Below, piece by piece: positions 38,121-51,870 of a stretch of DNA of 64,000 nt. The translations under genes and the position numbers were made by a program. The notes beneath the pieces were generated by a model, which did no database searches, was not told the origin of the DNA, and saw only the letters and a list, made by a program, of their open reading frames with translations. This DNA is from Paragonimus westermani (Eukaryota; Platyhelminthes; Trematoda; Plagiorchiida; Troglotrematidae): positions 139,396-203,395 of the forward strand of contig QNGE01000850.1 of assembly GCA_008508345.1 (NCBI GenBank). Direction: 5' to 3'. Within the stretch, counting starts at the first letter, position 1. Each line of letters opens with the position of its first letter.

Positions 38121-40343
38121 TGGGTCTCTTGAAAATTATCATATCCTCCAACCTGCTTGTCGCTTACACAACTAATTAATAATGAAGGATGAAATGACCG
38201 TATATTTTTTGTCGCTTGTTGCATTCACAAGTCTCAGGTTACATTTTGGTCTTTAGCTTACTTCACGCAATTTCAACGGCCAACTCAGACCAAAGCTTTT
38301 GAATTAGGTACGTCTCAACTCCGAAAGTCTAAAAGTGGTATGGCTGACTGTCACATTTATGTCTTTGGCGATGGAGAGCAGCCTTACAAGAAAGGCGAAG
38401 ATCACTGAGCTATTTCAAAACCGTGTAATGTTTTTAACAACCAATGAAACATTTCTTCATGTGATTTCACAGAAAATTGGATATTTGTAGGTCAACTCTG
38501 ATAGCTCCAACTTCTGTATCGCATTTAATCTGTCATAAAGGCATACATTTTCTTTCCTCTCATATTTCAACCGTTTGCTGTACGCCACAGTGAACATTTC
38601 TTTTATGTTCGCCAGGGAATTTTTCAAAAATAACAAACCAAATATTTGGTTCACTCTTTTGCTCTTCCTGACTAATTAGAGGTTGTCCGTGCATGTTTTG
38701 AAGATCATTGGTGTCAGAAGGTCAACACAGGATATTCTCCTGTTTATTTCATCGAATTTTTAAGGAACAAGATGTTTTCAGAAACATACTCATAGCCGCT
38801 TGTTTAGTTAGTTGGATTTTTCGTTGCCCATGTGTTTGAATTTTCGGGGAAATTGTGGAACACCGTTTGAGAAAAAAAATGTGTCTCAAGAATGTCGGTC
38901 CATCTGATGCACAGTCTAAGCGTTGCGCTCAGCTATATGATTCATACAAGATTGTGACTGGAGGCTGTACAAACGCATGCTCTTAGTTCTAATCAACTGG
39001 GGGTGGTTGAAATATTTATCGCCCCTTAGAGATGTATCATCAGTGGCGAAACATGTGACAGCCTTTCAGGCTTATAGCTGATTCTTGAATTACGCGTATT
39101 AAAGTAGTTTTCTTTCCAAGTACGATAAAAGTACTAAGTCCGTAGTGTAACATTACAGCCACTGCATCTTCAAAAGTTGGCCAACCCACCTGTTGTCTCT
39201 GGATCACTTGGGGAAACGCCGCACCACAATGGGAAATATTTCGCTACTGCAGTGTTGAACTGAGTAAATTTTATTGTCCGTTGAACATATTACGTTGGTC
39301 TCCAAAGTTTCACTGGTTCGGATAGTTCTCATATAGGTTACGTCACAGTGTCTTACATCCTAGTCTAGTTCCACATAGTGAACCAGGCTGAAAACAGTAG
39401 TAGTAAAGTTGACGTCAACAGCACAGAGGGTCTTACACAGTCAAAGCTCACTTCAATAGAGTGTCCGAAGATCTCTAACTGAAATCTAAAGAAGACTGAT
39501 CACTACTAATTGAACGGGCTATTCTGCTTTATCGAGAATGCCAACGAATGGTGTTTTGTTTTAACCCTTCTATAATGAGCTAATCTACGTGTCACCCCTG
39601 TTTGCTAAAATACCTGTGTACTTGGAGTAAAATTTTACCAGAAGTTCCTTATGACATTCCGTATTCACATTTGTCTCTATATATCTAATGGATGTTCAGG
39701 TGGGTGGATTTATTGGTCAATTTCGAAGAGTAAATGTTTAATATTTCCTAGATTACCTGTTCCGTGCAGATTTCTCCTGTCTTGTTATCCTCATTTTTCT
39801 AAATCTTCCTTGCTACGTTTTCGACCGGGAAGTTTAATTAGTGTCTGCCACTGTCGTAGACTCATCTACATGTTGAGGCCATCATTTCTCTCTGACCTGA
39901 GCAGAAACTCTGTTCAAGTTTGCTTCAGTAAAGATTTTATTAATAATATTCACACCACTGTAATGTCATTATTTCACCATTACAGTTTTGCTCATATAAA
40001 CATGTTCACCTGGATGTTTTAAGCGGCCAACCTAAAGAATTTGGGAGATGAAATTAATTATCCTTTGACCTTTTAACTATTGAAAGCTCATCTGAATTTT
40101 GCTTACAGAAACACGTAACACGTGATGAATGAATGACCTAATTTTTGTTGCAAAATTTCAAAACGTGAGTTTTGATACCCATGCTGAAAACGGTCTTTCA
40201 CGTAAAATTCGTGTCCTCTGTGGGATTAATATCAAAACTCATTTTTATCGTATGATCACATTTTGCACAATGGTTTCAAATACTGAATGCAATCTACAAT
40301 TTTCTTGTACGACCACTCCGGTAAAAGTATGTCAACTATACAA
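38121..40343. other. No supported gene
   Basis: AT-rich sequence with no recognised domain. A 123-codon plus-strand frame at 39651-40022 has no motif and is within chance length. Confidence 0.5.
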
Positions 40344-41290
40344 CTATAAAAAGTCAATATGAATATTGAATAGTCTTATGGGCTGAGTCAAAATGCTTTC
40401 ACAACTCTGTTCATGTTGGAATTCACAACAACAAGAAATATCATCGGTGTAGCATCTGCAAAATGCAAGTTTTCCATTGGCCGCACCCAAGTGTTTAGTC
40501 TCCAGTTTGCCCATGATAACGTCAGCTAACAAGGGACCTATATCCGAGCCCATTGTCACTCCATCTCTTTGCCGGTAGACTGCATTGTTGAAAAAAACAT
40601 GAACGTTACTTATACAAAGCACCATCAGTTCTCTCAATTCATCTTTTGCACTGCCGACCAGTTCGTTGTCAAGTTCGATATAACCGCACAGATAGACAAG
40701 TGTCTCTCCTACGGACACTTTTGTAAATAGTGAAGCAACAACGGATGACTGCATTTTTGATTGTTAAGGTTCATGTCTTGGATTACGTTAGTGAAATGAG
40801 TCGTGTTTCGGAGACTGTGTTTTGCTAACTTCAACCTGATGGGTTCGAGCAGACCGGCAAGCCATTTGGTCAGAGCGTGATAATGCAAGTTTTACATACT
40901 TAAAATGGATCTCAAAGACAAACCTGTCTTGTGCATTTTGGACAGATCTTATAACCTAGGGATTAGTGTTCCAGTGGGAAGGATGCGCTCGGAAGTGGCC
41001 GGGTCACTTATCTCCTGTTGTTTCGTTCCACGCAACGTTTTGGATACAATGCTTTTTCATTATCTGCTGTTTTGTCTTTTTCCGTGTTCATCTCCATGAA
41101 TTCTGATTTATCAGCTAGTACAACACTCATTTCGACAACATCACCGATTCTGTCTATTTGAACGATTCCTGGTCTTTTATGCGGTCTGAAAAACATTATA
41201 CACTCGTTCTTCTGTGAACACTTCAATGCATCTAGATGTCGCTTGGCCAACGGCCATGTTACTTAGGGTATGTATTTGGGATATTGACAG
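40344..41290 (-). pseudogene. Penelope-like element, amino-terminal and RT half (inverted)
   Basis: Read from about 41290 down to 40344, the minus strand gives the conserved order of a Penelope-like ORF. First comes the RT entry region (ALKCSQKNECIMFFRPHKRP, ADKSEFMEMNTEKDKT). Next is PTGTLIPRL..LSKMHKTG and LTKWLAGLLEPIRLKLAKHS. Then comes the DVTSLFTNVP-type motif, degraded to SVVASLFTKVSVGETL, and the finger-palm box YRQRDGVTMGSDIGPLLADV. Last is the catalytic box YTDDI (40437-40451), with both aspartates kept. It stops just after LFNIHIDF, at the start of the thumb. At least two frameshifts or stops (near 40750 and 40950) make it a pseudogene. Penelope elements use this RT with a GIY-YIG nuclease to insert DNA. 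The missing C-terminal half lies next door on the opposite strand. Confidence 0.9.
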
Positions 41291-41359
41291 CGCCAGTTAA
41301 CCGACGTTGATTTCAGTTTTTCTGGGTTCAAAGATAATGATGGAGTTAGGGCACCTAAG

Positions 41360-42319
41360 TGACTGTACAGAAATGAGGATATTTTTCGCGCCAATGATGG
41401 GAATTATACCATGAACGGAGTTATGGCAACTTTTAACTCCGCCCTCAGTATAAAAATCACCAAGAAGTCAGAAACTAACGACCGAATGAAATTTTTGGGA
41501 TATTAGTGCATGAAGAGATCAAGGTGGCTCAAATCAAAGACATGTGTGCAAAACACAGATTAGGAGTGGTCATCACATCCATTCTGACAGTTTCTTCCAG
41601 CTATATCAAAAGCGGGATATCATACGACATATGACAAGTAAGACGTTAAAGATCTGCATCCCTGACCCTTTGCAAACTGAGCTAGGCTCTGTACAAGAAG
41701 TGTTTATGCAGAATGGCTACCCAGTGCGTTTCATTCAGGAGATGATGCAGGCAGTAGAGTCGGAACTCAAGTCACATTCTGTGAATAAGAAACTTGCATT
41801 TATCGGCCTTCCTTTCGAAGAGATCTCATGGCCGAAGTTATCACAAAAAACCTCAAGAGGTCAGTCAAAACGATCCACCCTGCCTTCCAGTCTTGCGTGA
41901 GTTTCGGTCCAGCAACCGCTAGTTTGTCACGACAACCCAGAAAAAATTCCATGTTCTACAACCCATTTGTTTGCTCGTGTCAAGCACCATATACTGGTCG
42001 TACTACAAGACGATCATCAGATAGAGTGCATGAACATCATCCCGCGTGGTTAAACAGTTGTGTGATTAAAACGGTTTCAAGAGCGATTTTTGCTCACTTG
42101 ACCGACTCTAACCATTCTGTCAGTAAGAAAGATGCCTTTCAGATTGTCTACCGAATGCCAAGGAATGGATCAAAAATGGTGAGATTCCGAATGTTGACCG
42201 CTGCCGAAGCCATTAGCATCCGACTGCACAATACTGACCTCTGCGCTCAGAAGATGTTCGTGCCGACAATTAAACTCCCTTGGCCCACAATCAATCAAGC
42301 CCACAATTTGGAACAGTGA
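41360..42319 (+). pseudogene. Penelope-like element, thumb and GIY-YIG endonuclease half
   Basis: The plus strand carries the complementary part of a Penelope-like ORF. It starts with a damaged catalytic box (LYRNEDIF instead of Y-x-D-D) and MATFNSALSIKI. The thumb then appears as TQIRSGHHIHSDSF, KICIPDPLQTEL and QEVFMQNGYPVRFI, followed by a shift of frame near 41830-41880. Next are the linker NLKRSVKTIHPAF and the GIY-YIG nuclease: PFVCSCQAPYTGRTTRR, RVHEHHPAWL, AIFAHLTDSNHSV and TAAEAISIRLHN, ending near 42319 with a stop. The last frame runs 163 codons, so the nuclease part is little damaged. The short overlap in content with the inverted half (both include the catalytic box and the LFN/FNS phrase) matters for how the structure arose. 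Confidence 0.9.
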
Positions 42320-45300
42320 TTGCGTAACTGATAGTAAACATGCCATCTATAATCTCTTTTGACCATTTTTCCGATTCACCTCGGTTAATTATTTCACGCT
42401 TATTAGTTGGATAAACAAACATGAAACAAGTCTTGTTCACCACTTTATCGTTCCCATGACTTCCTTGGGTATTTTAGAAAGAACATGATTAATCGGCGGA
42501 TACTTTGAGTTCTAAAGTTCCATTTTCACCAGTGTTGTTCCTGTCTGCTGCCAACGAATCGCATCCAGAGGTTAGTTGCTTGATGGAATATGTCCCAGGG
42601 AATGAAATCTTGTTCGTCGCTTGTGTGTTACTCAAAAACTTCGTTCACACACCAGTCAATAAAACTTTTGGCCTGAGTTGCCGGTCATAGTTGGGCTGGG
42701 TTCCAGAAGCTACTTTGCAACGTTGGATATGATTGTGTAGTTAACGTTTTCGTGTAATGAGTATGACATACGGTAATCACCGACCAATTTAATTAGAAAA
42801 GTTCCAGTATCTTCCGTACCGTTATGATTACAGTGAGCCCCATGGAAATGTTCACGCAGCCTGTTCATTACTGATGGCAGAATGTGGCTGAGTGAATAAG
42901 TGCAGTGTAAAAGCGGCTAATAGAACCACCATCTATTTTCCAATCTTAGTAAACTTTCAAGTTGCGAATTGTATTTTTAGCACAAATATGCGAGAGCACA
43001 AAATCAAACTTTAACTCTCAGTCATTTCATCAAAACAACGGTGATAAAGCCATCCGGCGTAACTACGTCCTCACATTCACTCCGGCAATGCGGTGAATAC
43101 TGTTCACTATAGTGTTTGTGTTGAGTGACTAGTATTCACTGCGGAGTAACACATACTCATGGTAGGTTAGCTGCATTTTCTCACTGTGTGTCATGCGTAA
43201 AGCTGTTTTTAGACCAAGCACGTAAATGGGAACGCTAACAAGAGTGTCAACAGCCTAACTAGACTTAAGATTGCTGTTGGAACTTCGATGTGATCTTCCA
43301 TTTCACAATGCAAAGTGAAATATCGGAAAAATGGTGGACTTTGGATGAACAGAACAAGAGAAAACTTGCTCGTTCTACTTCCGTTAGGTGAAGTCTATCC
43401 GGCGAGCGCACCAGCTATCCAACGATGTAGCATCCATTACATATCGAAGACGGTTGCGCGTACGTCCACTAACTAAGACACGTACAGAACATCGAGTGAA
43501 GTGGAAAGGATATCTCGTTGCTCGAAGTGTAGGCATAAACACTGTCACATGGCAACCAGGACATCACGTTAAATTGTACATGTTTGACCACTTGGCTGTA
43601 ATAACTCGACCGTACACAATATGAAGTCGCTGGCGCATGGACCATCACGGTTTCTATCCAGAATACAGCATGGATTCGCATAAAAGATGGGCTCTCTCAA
43701 GTGACATGGTGTAGGTAAAAACTCTATCCCACAGCAACCTTTTTTAAAAAAACTATATGATTGCAAAACTACCGTCACCTTTGTGTAATATATAATTCAA
43801 CTACACTAAACCTCAAGTTAAGCAAAGTGGGTGACGAAGTAACGCATTAATATTTCTCGTAATCAGTAGCAGTGCATAAACAAGCTACAATAGGGCATTA
43901 TGTCCGTTTAACTTCAAAAAGTACACATCTCACTCTCAATCGTTCTACATTTGGAACATTCGTGTCACCCTGTTTAACATTAAACAATCAATCTAAAAGA
44001 ATGATTGATGATCTACATATGAGGTCGTCAAGAATGTATTTTCAAATATTCAGTGCTAATGTGTCTGCATGCTAAAATCAACGAGCCACTTAGTGATAAC
44101 GCGAGGGAGTTAGGAGAACAAGCTTCATTAGGATTTTCACTGTAAATTCAACATCCGGTCCATGTCAAAAGTATCTACCACTGGCAATAACACACCTTCT
44201 ATACTTGCAGGGTAGGTTGCGAAAACCACACCCCCGGAAGACACACTCAACCTACAGTCCACAATCTGTTGATAAGTGTCTTTATCTCACTCTGCCTAGT
44301 CTTCGATTGTTGACTATACATTGAAAAAAAAAAGAGCTGATTGCTCAACAAACAATGCACGATGCATTTTCTTGGCCAATTAAATCTGTCCCTAAATACT
44401 TGTCATTACGTTCAGTAGAGTTCAATCAGTCCAGTTTAAAGGAAAGCGTAAGCAACTTGTGTTGTTGCCATTTGGAAGACAAAAGGCTACTTAACCGAAT
44501 AATTAATAGAAAATTGAAACTTGCCATCGCCTTTCGGGTGCGTTTGACACTATCTATCATTTGATATGTGCTTCTGCATCGGTTGGCGCCTACTTATTAA
44601 TTATTCTAAAACCTAAGGGTAAATTGATCAAATTCCTCACTTTTTCTAAGTTTATTTTCTTCCTTGTTGTCCTCCCCACTCTGCTGACGGAACTGTAGAA
44701 AGGTTTGAACAGTCCTGTTGGTAAAAGGACCATCCTCGCCTATATCCCTATAAGGCACAAGGTGTGTTAAACCCAATACAGAACCATCAGGGTACAACTC
44801 TAATTACAGACAGAAGATCATTTTGTCACAGCTTGCGATCCATGCACACGTGCAAAAGAATTGTTCAGGCAGACCCTTCAACTTTTGTGGCACAGTTTCA
44901 CCCAAATAACAAGAAGCCCGAAGAAGCCTGATTTGTTCCATGTGGATGGACACGTTCCTCATGTGTGTTCTTTTAGTCGCGCCGCCAGTGATATTTACTG
45001 ACATTTTTGTATCAGTCTATGTTCCACCCATCGATTGCGTCTACACTGTTAAATGATAGAAAACTGAGAGGACTCAACGATAACGGTCGTTTGCAGTGAG
45101 AATCTGGCGAGTAACAAGATACAGTTGTTTCACTTTTGGAACTCACTTCGCATGTTTGCGAATAAATAGGGAATCATTTTCTAGATTATATTCTTCTTTG
45201 AATCCAACAAACGAATAGTTACTTGACTTTTTTTAATAAGGCCGATCCAATTAATCTGACAGTGGGAAGTACCGGGATATTTACCGCGTATCCCCTTGAA

Positions 45301-46602
45301 GTGATCAGACAATCTGAACTTCGTTCGGGAATCAAATCTCGCCGAAATTTCGGGTATGGCTTTTCAGACATGATACCTGTGTGTCCACTGGCCCACAGTT
45401 TTTCACAGCAAACTGGATCGAGGTTCAAGTTTCCGTCAGAAACCGGGTCGTACATTTCTTCGGAGGTCCACACAAGGACAAAAGCTTTAACCTGTTTTTA
45501 TCATTTAAATAGACTGGAAGTGAAACCTTTCCTGAATGCAAAAGCTGTAGTCGTTTGGAATGCTGTGTTCAACTTTGAATAACCGGAATCACCTTATGTG
45601 CTGAACGATCAGATTCGAGTAAACAACTTTAATTTAGTAGAGGCTTGAACATATTCAACAGTCGTAATATAAGCGATTATCTGTGATCATAATCTCCCTC
45701 CTGATTATCATGAACTTCTTGCATGCCTTTTTAGCAGAAACACATACTGAACCACAATAAAATCTCAAATTCCCGTGTTTTCCTCTAAATCTACTGTGAG
45801 CTGTTAAGTAACAAGTGGTTATATTACTTGGCCGACCTTTTTGATTGTTGTGTATTAGGAATTTTACAGTGCTAACATACTCTGGCAAAACCATGTCAAC
45901 TTTCGTTTAAATTCTCAAGTATGAATCCAACCTGCGCAAATCATGAAAGTGACTAGCAAAGCAACTGGCTAATTGTCGACCAAACAGTAATATCAGAAAT
46001 TTTCTACACATAAATCTCTGAAAACAAAGGTCACTGACTCACGATGGAAAATGGATGATCCATGACTAGGTTGGCAGTTTGATATGATATCACTCACTCT
46101 CGTATCTGGAGAAATGAGTGAGAATTATTTGAAATTTATACTAAACGACAGCCAATGAGAAAGTTTTAGCGGACGCACGTTCACAGCAACCAATCATCAC
46201 ATAGTTGGTAATCTATGCTAGAGATGCTCAAGTGGTTGGGGTAATCATAAAAATTGTGACCGATTTCGCATACGGCGGGGCTGAACGCAAAACTAAATTG
46301 AAGTGGTTCATATACAGGTTAGAAAGAGGCATGGAAACTACAGCTGATGAATAGTATGCTAAAATTCATGAAGATAAAGAGCTTCTGGCTGATTTTTCTT
46401 CAACAGTTAAGTAGTTAAAAATCAGAAGACCGGTTTTGCAAGATGGTATACCATTTCGTATGTTCTCGTCAGTTGCTAACAGATAACAGCGGTGAAAATC
46501 AAAATACATTTAAGCGAATTAAGTTCATGCATCAAGTCAATGTATACACTGGTCTGTCATTGGTCAAAACCATGGCAGACGGAGGTTCAAGGTCAACAAC
46601 TT
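42320..46602. other. No supported gene
   Basis: No recognised domains. A minus-strand stretch at 44606-45004 is open for about 131 codons with one stop and reads protein-like (for example DGSVLGLTHLVPYRDIGEDG), but I cannot identify it. Overlapping frames at 45219-45582 on both strands are also unassigned. Confidence 0.5.
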
Positions 46603-46977
46603 TTACACGCAGAGGACCGGCTTGCTACGCCTGACTAGCAGCGCTTCGAGTGATTTAAGAATGACAGGCTTGTGATGACGCATCAACACGCGCAAAGCGT
46701 TTGTCGGGTCGATTACATGACCGGTCTCTAGCAGGTGTCTGGCGATCGAACAAGCCGGTTTGCGTTGTTTGGTAGGGTCGCGTCGGGTCACACCACACAT
46801 CAAGTCCTCGGTATACTTGGGCACGTGTTCCTTCATTCTAAGTCGCAGGGATCGATCAGTTCTGCCAATGTAACCGTCACCGCAGCTGCAGGTGAACTGG
46901 TAGATACAATGTGAAGTGGACAGCTCTGACGTCCGCATCTTGATGTCTTTATTCAGTTTGCTCAAACAAAATTGCAT
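46603..46977 (-). pseudogene. Penelope-like GIY-YIG endonuclease fragment, second copy
   Basis: A 124-codon minus-strand frame encodes the C-terminal nuclease domain of a second Penelope-like element. It has IYQFTCSCGDGYIGRT with the GIY-YIG core, the catalytic Arg segment and EH in LRLRMKEH, then SIARHLLETGH and a C-terminus ending SLEALLVRRSKPVLCV. It differs clearly from the nuclease at 41.9-42.3 kb, so it belongs to another copy or subfamily. No RT part is found upstream (above 46977), so it is a truncated remnant, although the domain itself has no internal stop. Confidence 0.87.
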
Positions 46978-49900
46978 TAGTTTGAGTGCTATTGAAACAG
47001 CAAGGTAATAACCTATACATACAAAATATAAGGTGGCGAATGATTAAAACCTGCGCAGTCTGGGCATTGACATAAATCACACCAACTACAGGAACGGTAC
47101 GTATTTACCCGGAATGTGTTCAGCTAGAGGAAGAATACAATATATGATATAATACGCATTAAATAAGTATAATTTTAGTGCTGATATGTACTGTTAGTAA
47201 ATATTGGGTATTCGTAACAACTTTGAATGAAGATGCCCACGTAGAAAATGCTACCAATAATTGTTAGCTGACCGAAACTTTAATGGATTGTAAGAACAGA
47301 CAAGTTCGCTGTAACAGAGCGCGAAATGGACGGTATCTACAAGCTAGCTGACAACTGCTTTTAACTAATGTGGGAACACACGTCCTGTAAATCCGTGGTA
47401 CTTTAGGTGTGCGGTCGCGCAGGTAAGCAGGACTTGAACGCCGGCTGCAACCACTCACACAGAAACAAACTCCCCCACATCACAAACTGCCATGTCTGCC
47501 AGTAAAATTTCTAACACTACTGACACGAACATTCCAAGTACAGCATTCTTAGATCCAGTGGAATTGGTCAGAACGGATTATACGAGTGAAGAATTATGCT
47601 TCGTAAAATTTCAGTCATTTTTCATGAATCGACTTTTACATCAAAATGCTACCTATATCTGTTTGAAAGTTATAACCAGTCACATTGATTTGCTTTCACC
47701 TATTTGCAACTTAGTGCACACTATAAGTTTATTCGCATAATGTTTTGGATAATTAGTTATTTACTCCTATAGTCAAATAGATGGATTAACCCCGACAACA
47801 CAAAAACGTTAGCTACGGCTATTAAAAAGTTATCACGCCGAAACCTTCACATAAATAATATTCTAATATTCCGAATATCCAAGCAAGTGTTGGACGATCT
47901 AGTGGGATGTCTGAATGGTTTTCTTCCTAGCCTAAAACCATTTTTCACCGTTCCTCCACATGCCCATAAGTTGCCAAGAAGATGGCTCTATTAGGAAAGG
48001 TTCCCGTAGCTAATCCACGTGTTTCGATCATTACGTAGAATTCGTTAGTTTCAATTCGACTGAGGATAAACCTTATGCACGAAAACAAAATGAATCCGTG
48101 CGAAAAGCGGTCCCATGAGGAAGCTAGACTGGTGATGCAAACACCTTCCGCAAAAATGTCGACAGGATGGCACAGCACACCAAAACCACCACACAAGATT
48201 GTAGTCAATGTATAAAAGAGAAGATTACAGTTAGAACGATCTTTTAACAATGATCACAATGAATAGCACAAAAATCACTACTTCTGGCCGTACCACGAAT
48301 TCACACAACCACACTGCGCTTACTCGCACAAGAAGTGGGTTATTAACACGTTCCGTCGTCCACCACCTTACGTAACAGTCATCATCTTATGCATATTGCT
48401 GAAGCAACTCAATTAGATGAGGCTGCAAACTGCACCACCTTCAGATTACAGGCACACTTGTCCAAATGAATGTGGTCGTCTGTCGCCGGAGAAAGCACTG
48501 TCACAGGATTTGTGGTGGTGGTTTTACTCATTATGACCATCGTATAGGCTGCTGACCCAGCCCGTTTATTCGGATACTTCTTGAGAAGTTCCAGTCCATG
48601 GTTTTTGTTTCCGCTCTATTCTAGCTAACAGCGTGTGGGCAGAAGTAAATGTCCACCAGCCTGAACCCACCTCGGAATTTGTGACCATTCCTACCCTACC
48701 CAATGGTTACTTCCCCCCATGATGTTTGATTTGCAATGGAATCCATGACAGTGTAGGTTTGCCACAGTTGAGCTGATACGAAGTGTTCACACCTATCATG
48801 TTTCGCTCGTTGTTTTACTCAAACTAATGAGAGAAGCAAACTGCTTCACGGATGGCCTATTAGTGCATGTAAATATGTTTCGTGTTTATCTGATGAACAC
48901 GCGCAGAGCTTTCCAAATTCACACGAAACAGTTGATTATTATGGACTCTTACATGGGTCAATGAAGCGTAAGTCCACAGTTATAGTAACTTCCGTATGCG
49001 TCTGTTGGTTGACAGCTGCACTTCTAGGCTTACACCCCCTCGAGAATGAAGGCATAAACATATACTTTGATCGTTTTGTCTTTGGCTGTGTAACTGGTCA
49101 TCAGTCCTGACTATACTTGGCCGGTGGCAATAGGTTACTCGAAATTGTAGTCTGGAGCGATGGATCATAGAAGTTTTAATAACACACAGGTTACTGAACA
49201 GGTTGTTAGCTATAAGGTTTGCTGTCCTGTGATACAGCCACTCAGCAAAGGTCTGGTACCTCAAATACTGGGTCGTAAGAACAATGTACACTGAATTTGT
49301 CACAACGGTGAGATTACCAAGAGAGCTTGTCTAAAGTGAACAGTTCCATCCCGTACTCTGTACGCTAATGTGTCACTGATTTATTTTTCGAAATTCGTAC
49401 AAACTTTGTTGTTTGACCCTAGGTCTACGTAACTAAAATGCGAATTTTCCCTCTTAATCTGCGTTGATTTAGCTAGATGTCGATCGGACTTATTACAGAA
49501 AAGCTTATTTGATGATCACATTGTTGGTGGTCGCTCCAGGTGTTTAGTACATCACAACTGTTCATCGGGTGAAATGCAACGATGAGTTAGCTATCCAATC
49601 AACTTTATTCTAGGATTAAAGAAACAGTATTGATAGTGCCATCAATGAGGGAGTGAGGTAATCCAACTTTACTAGGTTCTCTGATGCACCCTAAGTTATG
49701 TTGAACGAGCATCGTGATGAGCCATAAATTTTGTCAAAAGGTCCATCCGGGCTTGCTTTTGAACAAATGGACGCAAATAGTGTTCTCGACCCCTCGAATT
49801 TTCTAATGTTCCATCCGACGTGGTTGGCGGTGTTCATTTTGTTTTAATGATAGTCGTCATGCTTGAGTGGTGTAACTTAACTCAATCAAACCAACCGAGT

Positions 49901-51436
49901 AATTGCCACGATCAATTGTGAGTGATGTTTAATTTATGTAAAACTGGACAGTTGATACACAAAGTTGAATTCCAAGGTAAAAGCCCATTTTCCTCGTGTA
50001 TTAAAGGCACTGGATATGTAGCTGAATAATGACGTTGTGTGCTGTTGTACGTGACGCAATATTAACTGTTCAAGTGTTCAGTTTGTATGAAGGGACCACA
50101 GAACTTCTGACCAATGGCTGTTCGTATTAGTACCGTTCAAGATTCGTTGAAAGATTTAATCCTTCGGAACAACGCCCTCACCCGGCGCGCTTGATCTTTT
50201 GCAATTTCTGCGTGTTACTTTCACATCCTGCTTGCTCAAGTTTTCAATGATTGCGCTAAAACCGAATGACCTCAGAAAAATCAAAACTACGTATTGGTGC
50301 TCCCATGTTCGAAACCTCCATTAATAGAGTCCACCTTAAAAAGCTGCCCACTAAAAGCAGCTGCTAGAGGAAACTTCGAGTTTTTTCCCACCAGAATTTA
50401 TATAGCTGTACTATGTTCAGAACAAGAGGACTAAGCACAGCTGGTTTTTGGTGACTTCGTTCCTGTCTGTGGTAAATTTCTACTCTCAGCCGCAAACTCA
50501 TCTATTTTATTTTCCAGATGCACAGGAACGATTAATTGATCTTCCGGAACTGTGTTAATTGAACTGAAAACCCAAGCGACTGTCCAGATTGTAATAGCTG
50601 GTTAAAACAAGGATATTAATCTTTACGGTTGTCACGTTCATACTAGAGATAGGCCACATGATGGACCCCCTAATCTCATACAGTGTTCTGTCTCTAATCC
50701 TGTAATTTGCGACTTCATCATGGCCTCAAGCATCGTGTTCTCCTTCCCAAAAAACTTAGAACACTGAATTGGCTTGTTCACGGGTAAACGACATTGTCAA
50801 TTTCGTGAAAGCTCGGTGGCGTATCAAAGTTCAAACCAGATAATGAATGAACGGGTTAGCAAAATGGGTGGACACACTATCGATGGAGTGCACATAAAAA
50901 ATTTAGACATAAAGTTAAATGTCCGGAAAGTTAATCTGACATTATCTAATGTTTGCTGATCATCAGCATTCCCAGAGGAGCGGTTGTCCAAGAATGACAA
51001 ACCACAGAAACAACGCAAGAGGTTCAGTTCACATGTAGGCCAATGCTATACACATTATGTTGGCTATCGCCTTTTTCCCGGAAAATTTGATGACGTTTAC
51101 CGGAAAACTGGTCGAACAGGTCTATGACAAAACTCTCCTAAAAGGAGCCAAAAGAGACCACTACACCAAGAACCATAGTTTGATCGATGGGTTCATTCTA
51201 ATGCAGTACAGTAAATATATTATGAACTGCTTAGAACAAAATCAAAGCAGCCGTTGCTACCGCCTAATTTGCTAAACCTGAAAATCACATATATAAAACG
51301 TTCCAACTACCTGCTAAACTTTTTTGTCAGTCGTATGACTAAAAGTGTTTCACTGAGAATTTGTAAGCCTGCGGTATTCGATGGCCAGAAATAAAATGCG
51401 TTGAGATATTTTTCAGTAAAACACGGCGGATTGTTG
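46978..51436. other. No supported gene
   Basis: No recognised domain. A plus-strand frame with a true ATG at 47492-47740 (Ser/Thr-rich start MSASKISNTTDTNIPST) and minus frames at 47945-48250 and 48980-49303 are unassigned and of chance length. Confidence 0.5.
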
Positions 51437-51870
51437 TTTCCATTTGTAATGTCCAAGAGATATGTGGGGTAGTCGGTGGTCAGATAAAATTCCGATCACT
51501 AGGTGAATCCAAAAGACGGAAACGAACGGGATAGAAACCATGCCAATGCTCAGTCAACCTCGTTGGATGGGCCACGCCCGTAAGAGGAACAAAAACCAGA
51601 TCCCAAAGCAGCTGCATCACGCCCAGATGCAGATGCTCAGGTGAGCAAAATCCTGGTGGTCGAAAACGGAGATGCCAGGATGTTGTTCAGGCAATTCTTT
51701 CTCGTTGTGACATTGGTGGTGGATCTAAGAGGGGTTTAATCATGAATCGGACGGTCTGGAGAAATACAATCCGGACGGACATCTGGAGGTTCAGTGCGCA
51801 ACAGTTGCACGGCTGCGAATTGAGCCACAAAGCACCATCGGCGCCAGTGGTCGTGATGGCATGACGAATG
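51437..51870 (+). pseudogene. LINE C-terminal remnant, second copy
   Basis: This is the counterpart of the LINE tail at 34369-34800. It shows the same phrases in the same broken frames (QPRWMGHARKRN, GGRKRRCQD, NRTVWRNTIRTDIWR). The endonuclease and the earlier RT parts seen in the first copy are absent here, so homology starts inside the RT thumb. It is a 5'-truncated or duplicated fragment with no coding capacity. Confidence 0.85.

Noticed and set aside
44606..45004. Minus-strand stretch of about 131 codons with one stop and protein-like phrases
   Set aside because: I could not match it to any family, and frames of this length with one stop are expected by chance in six frames of 64 kb. 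It is worth a database search but is not reported as a gene.
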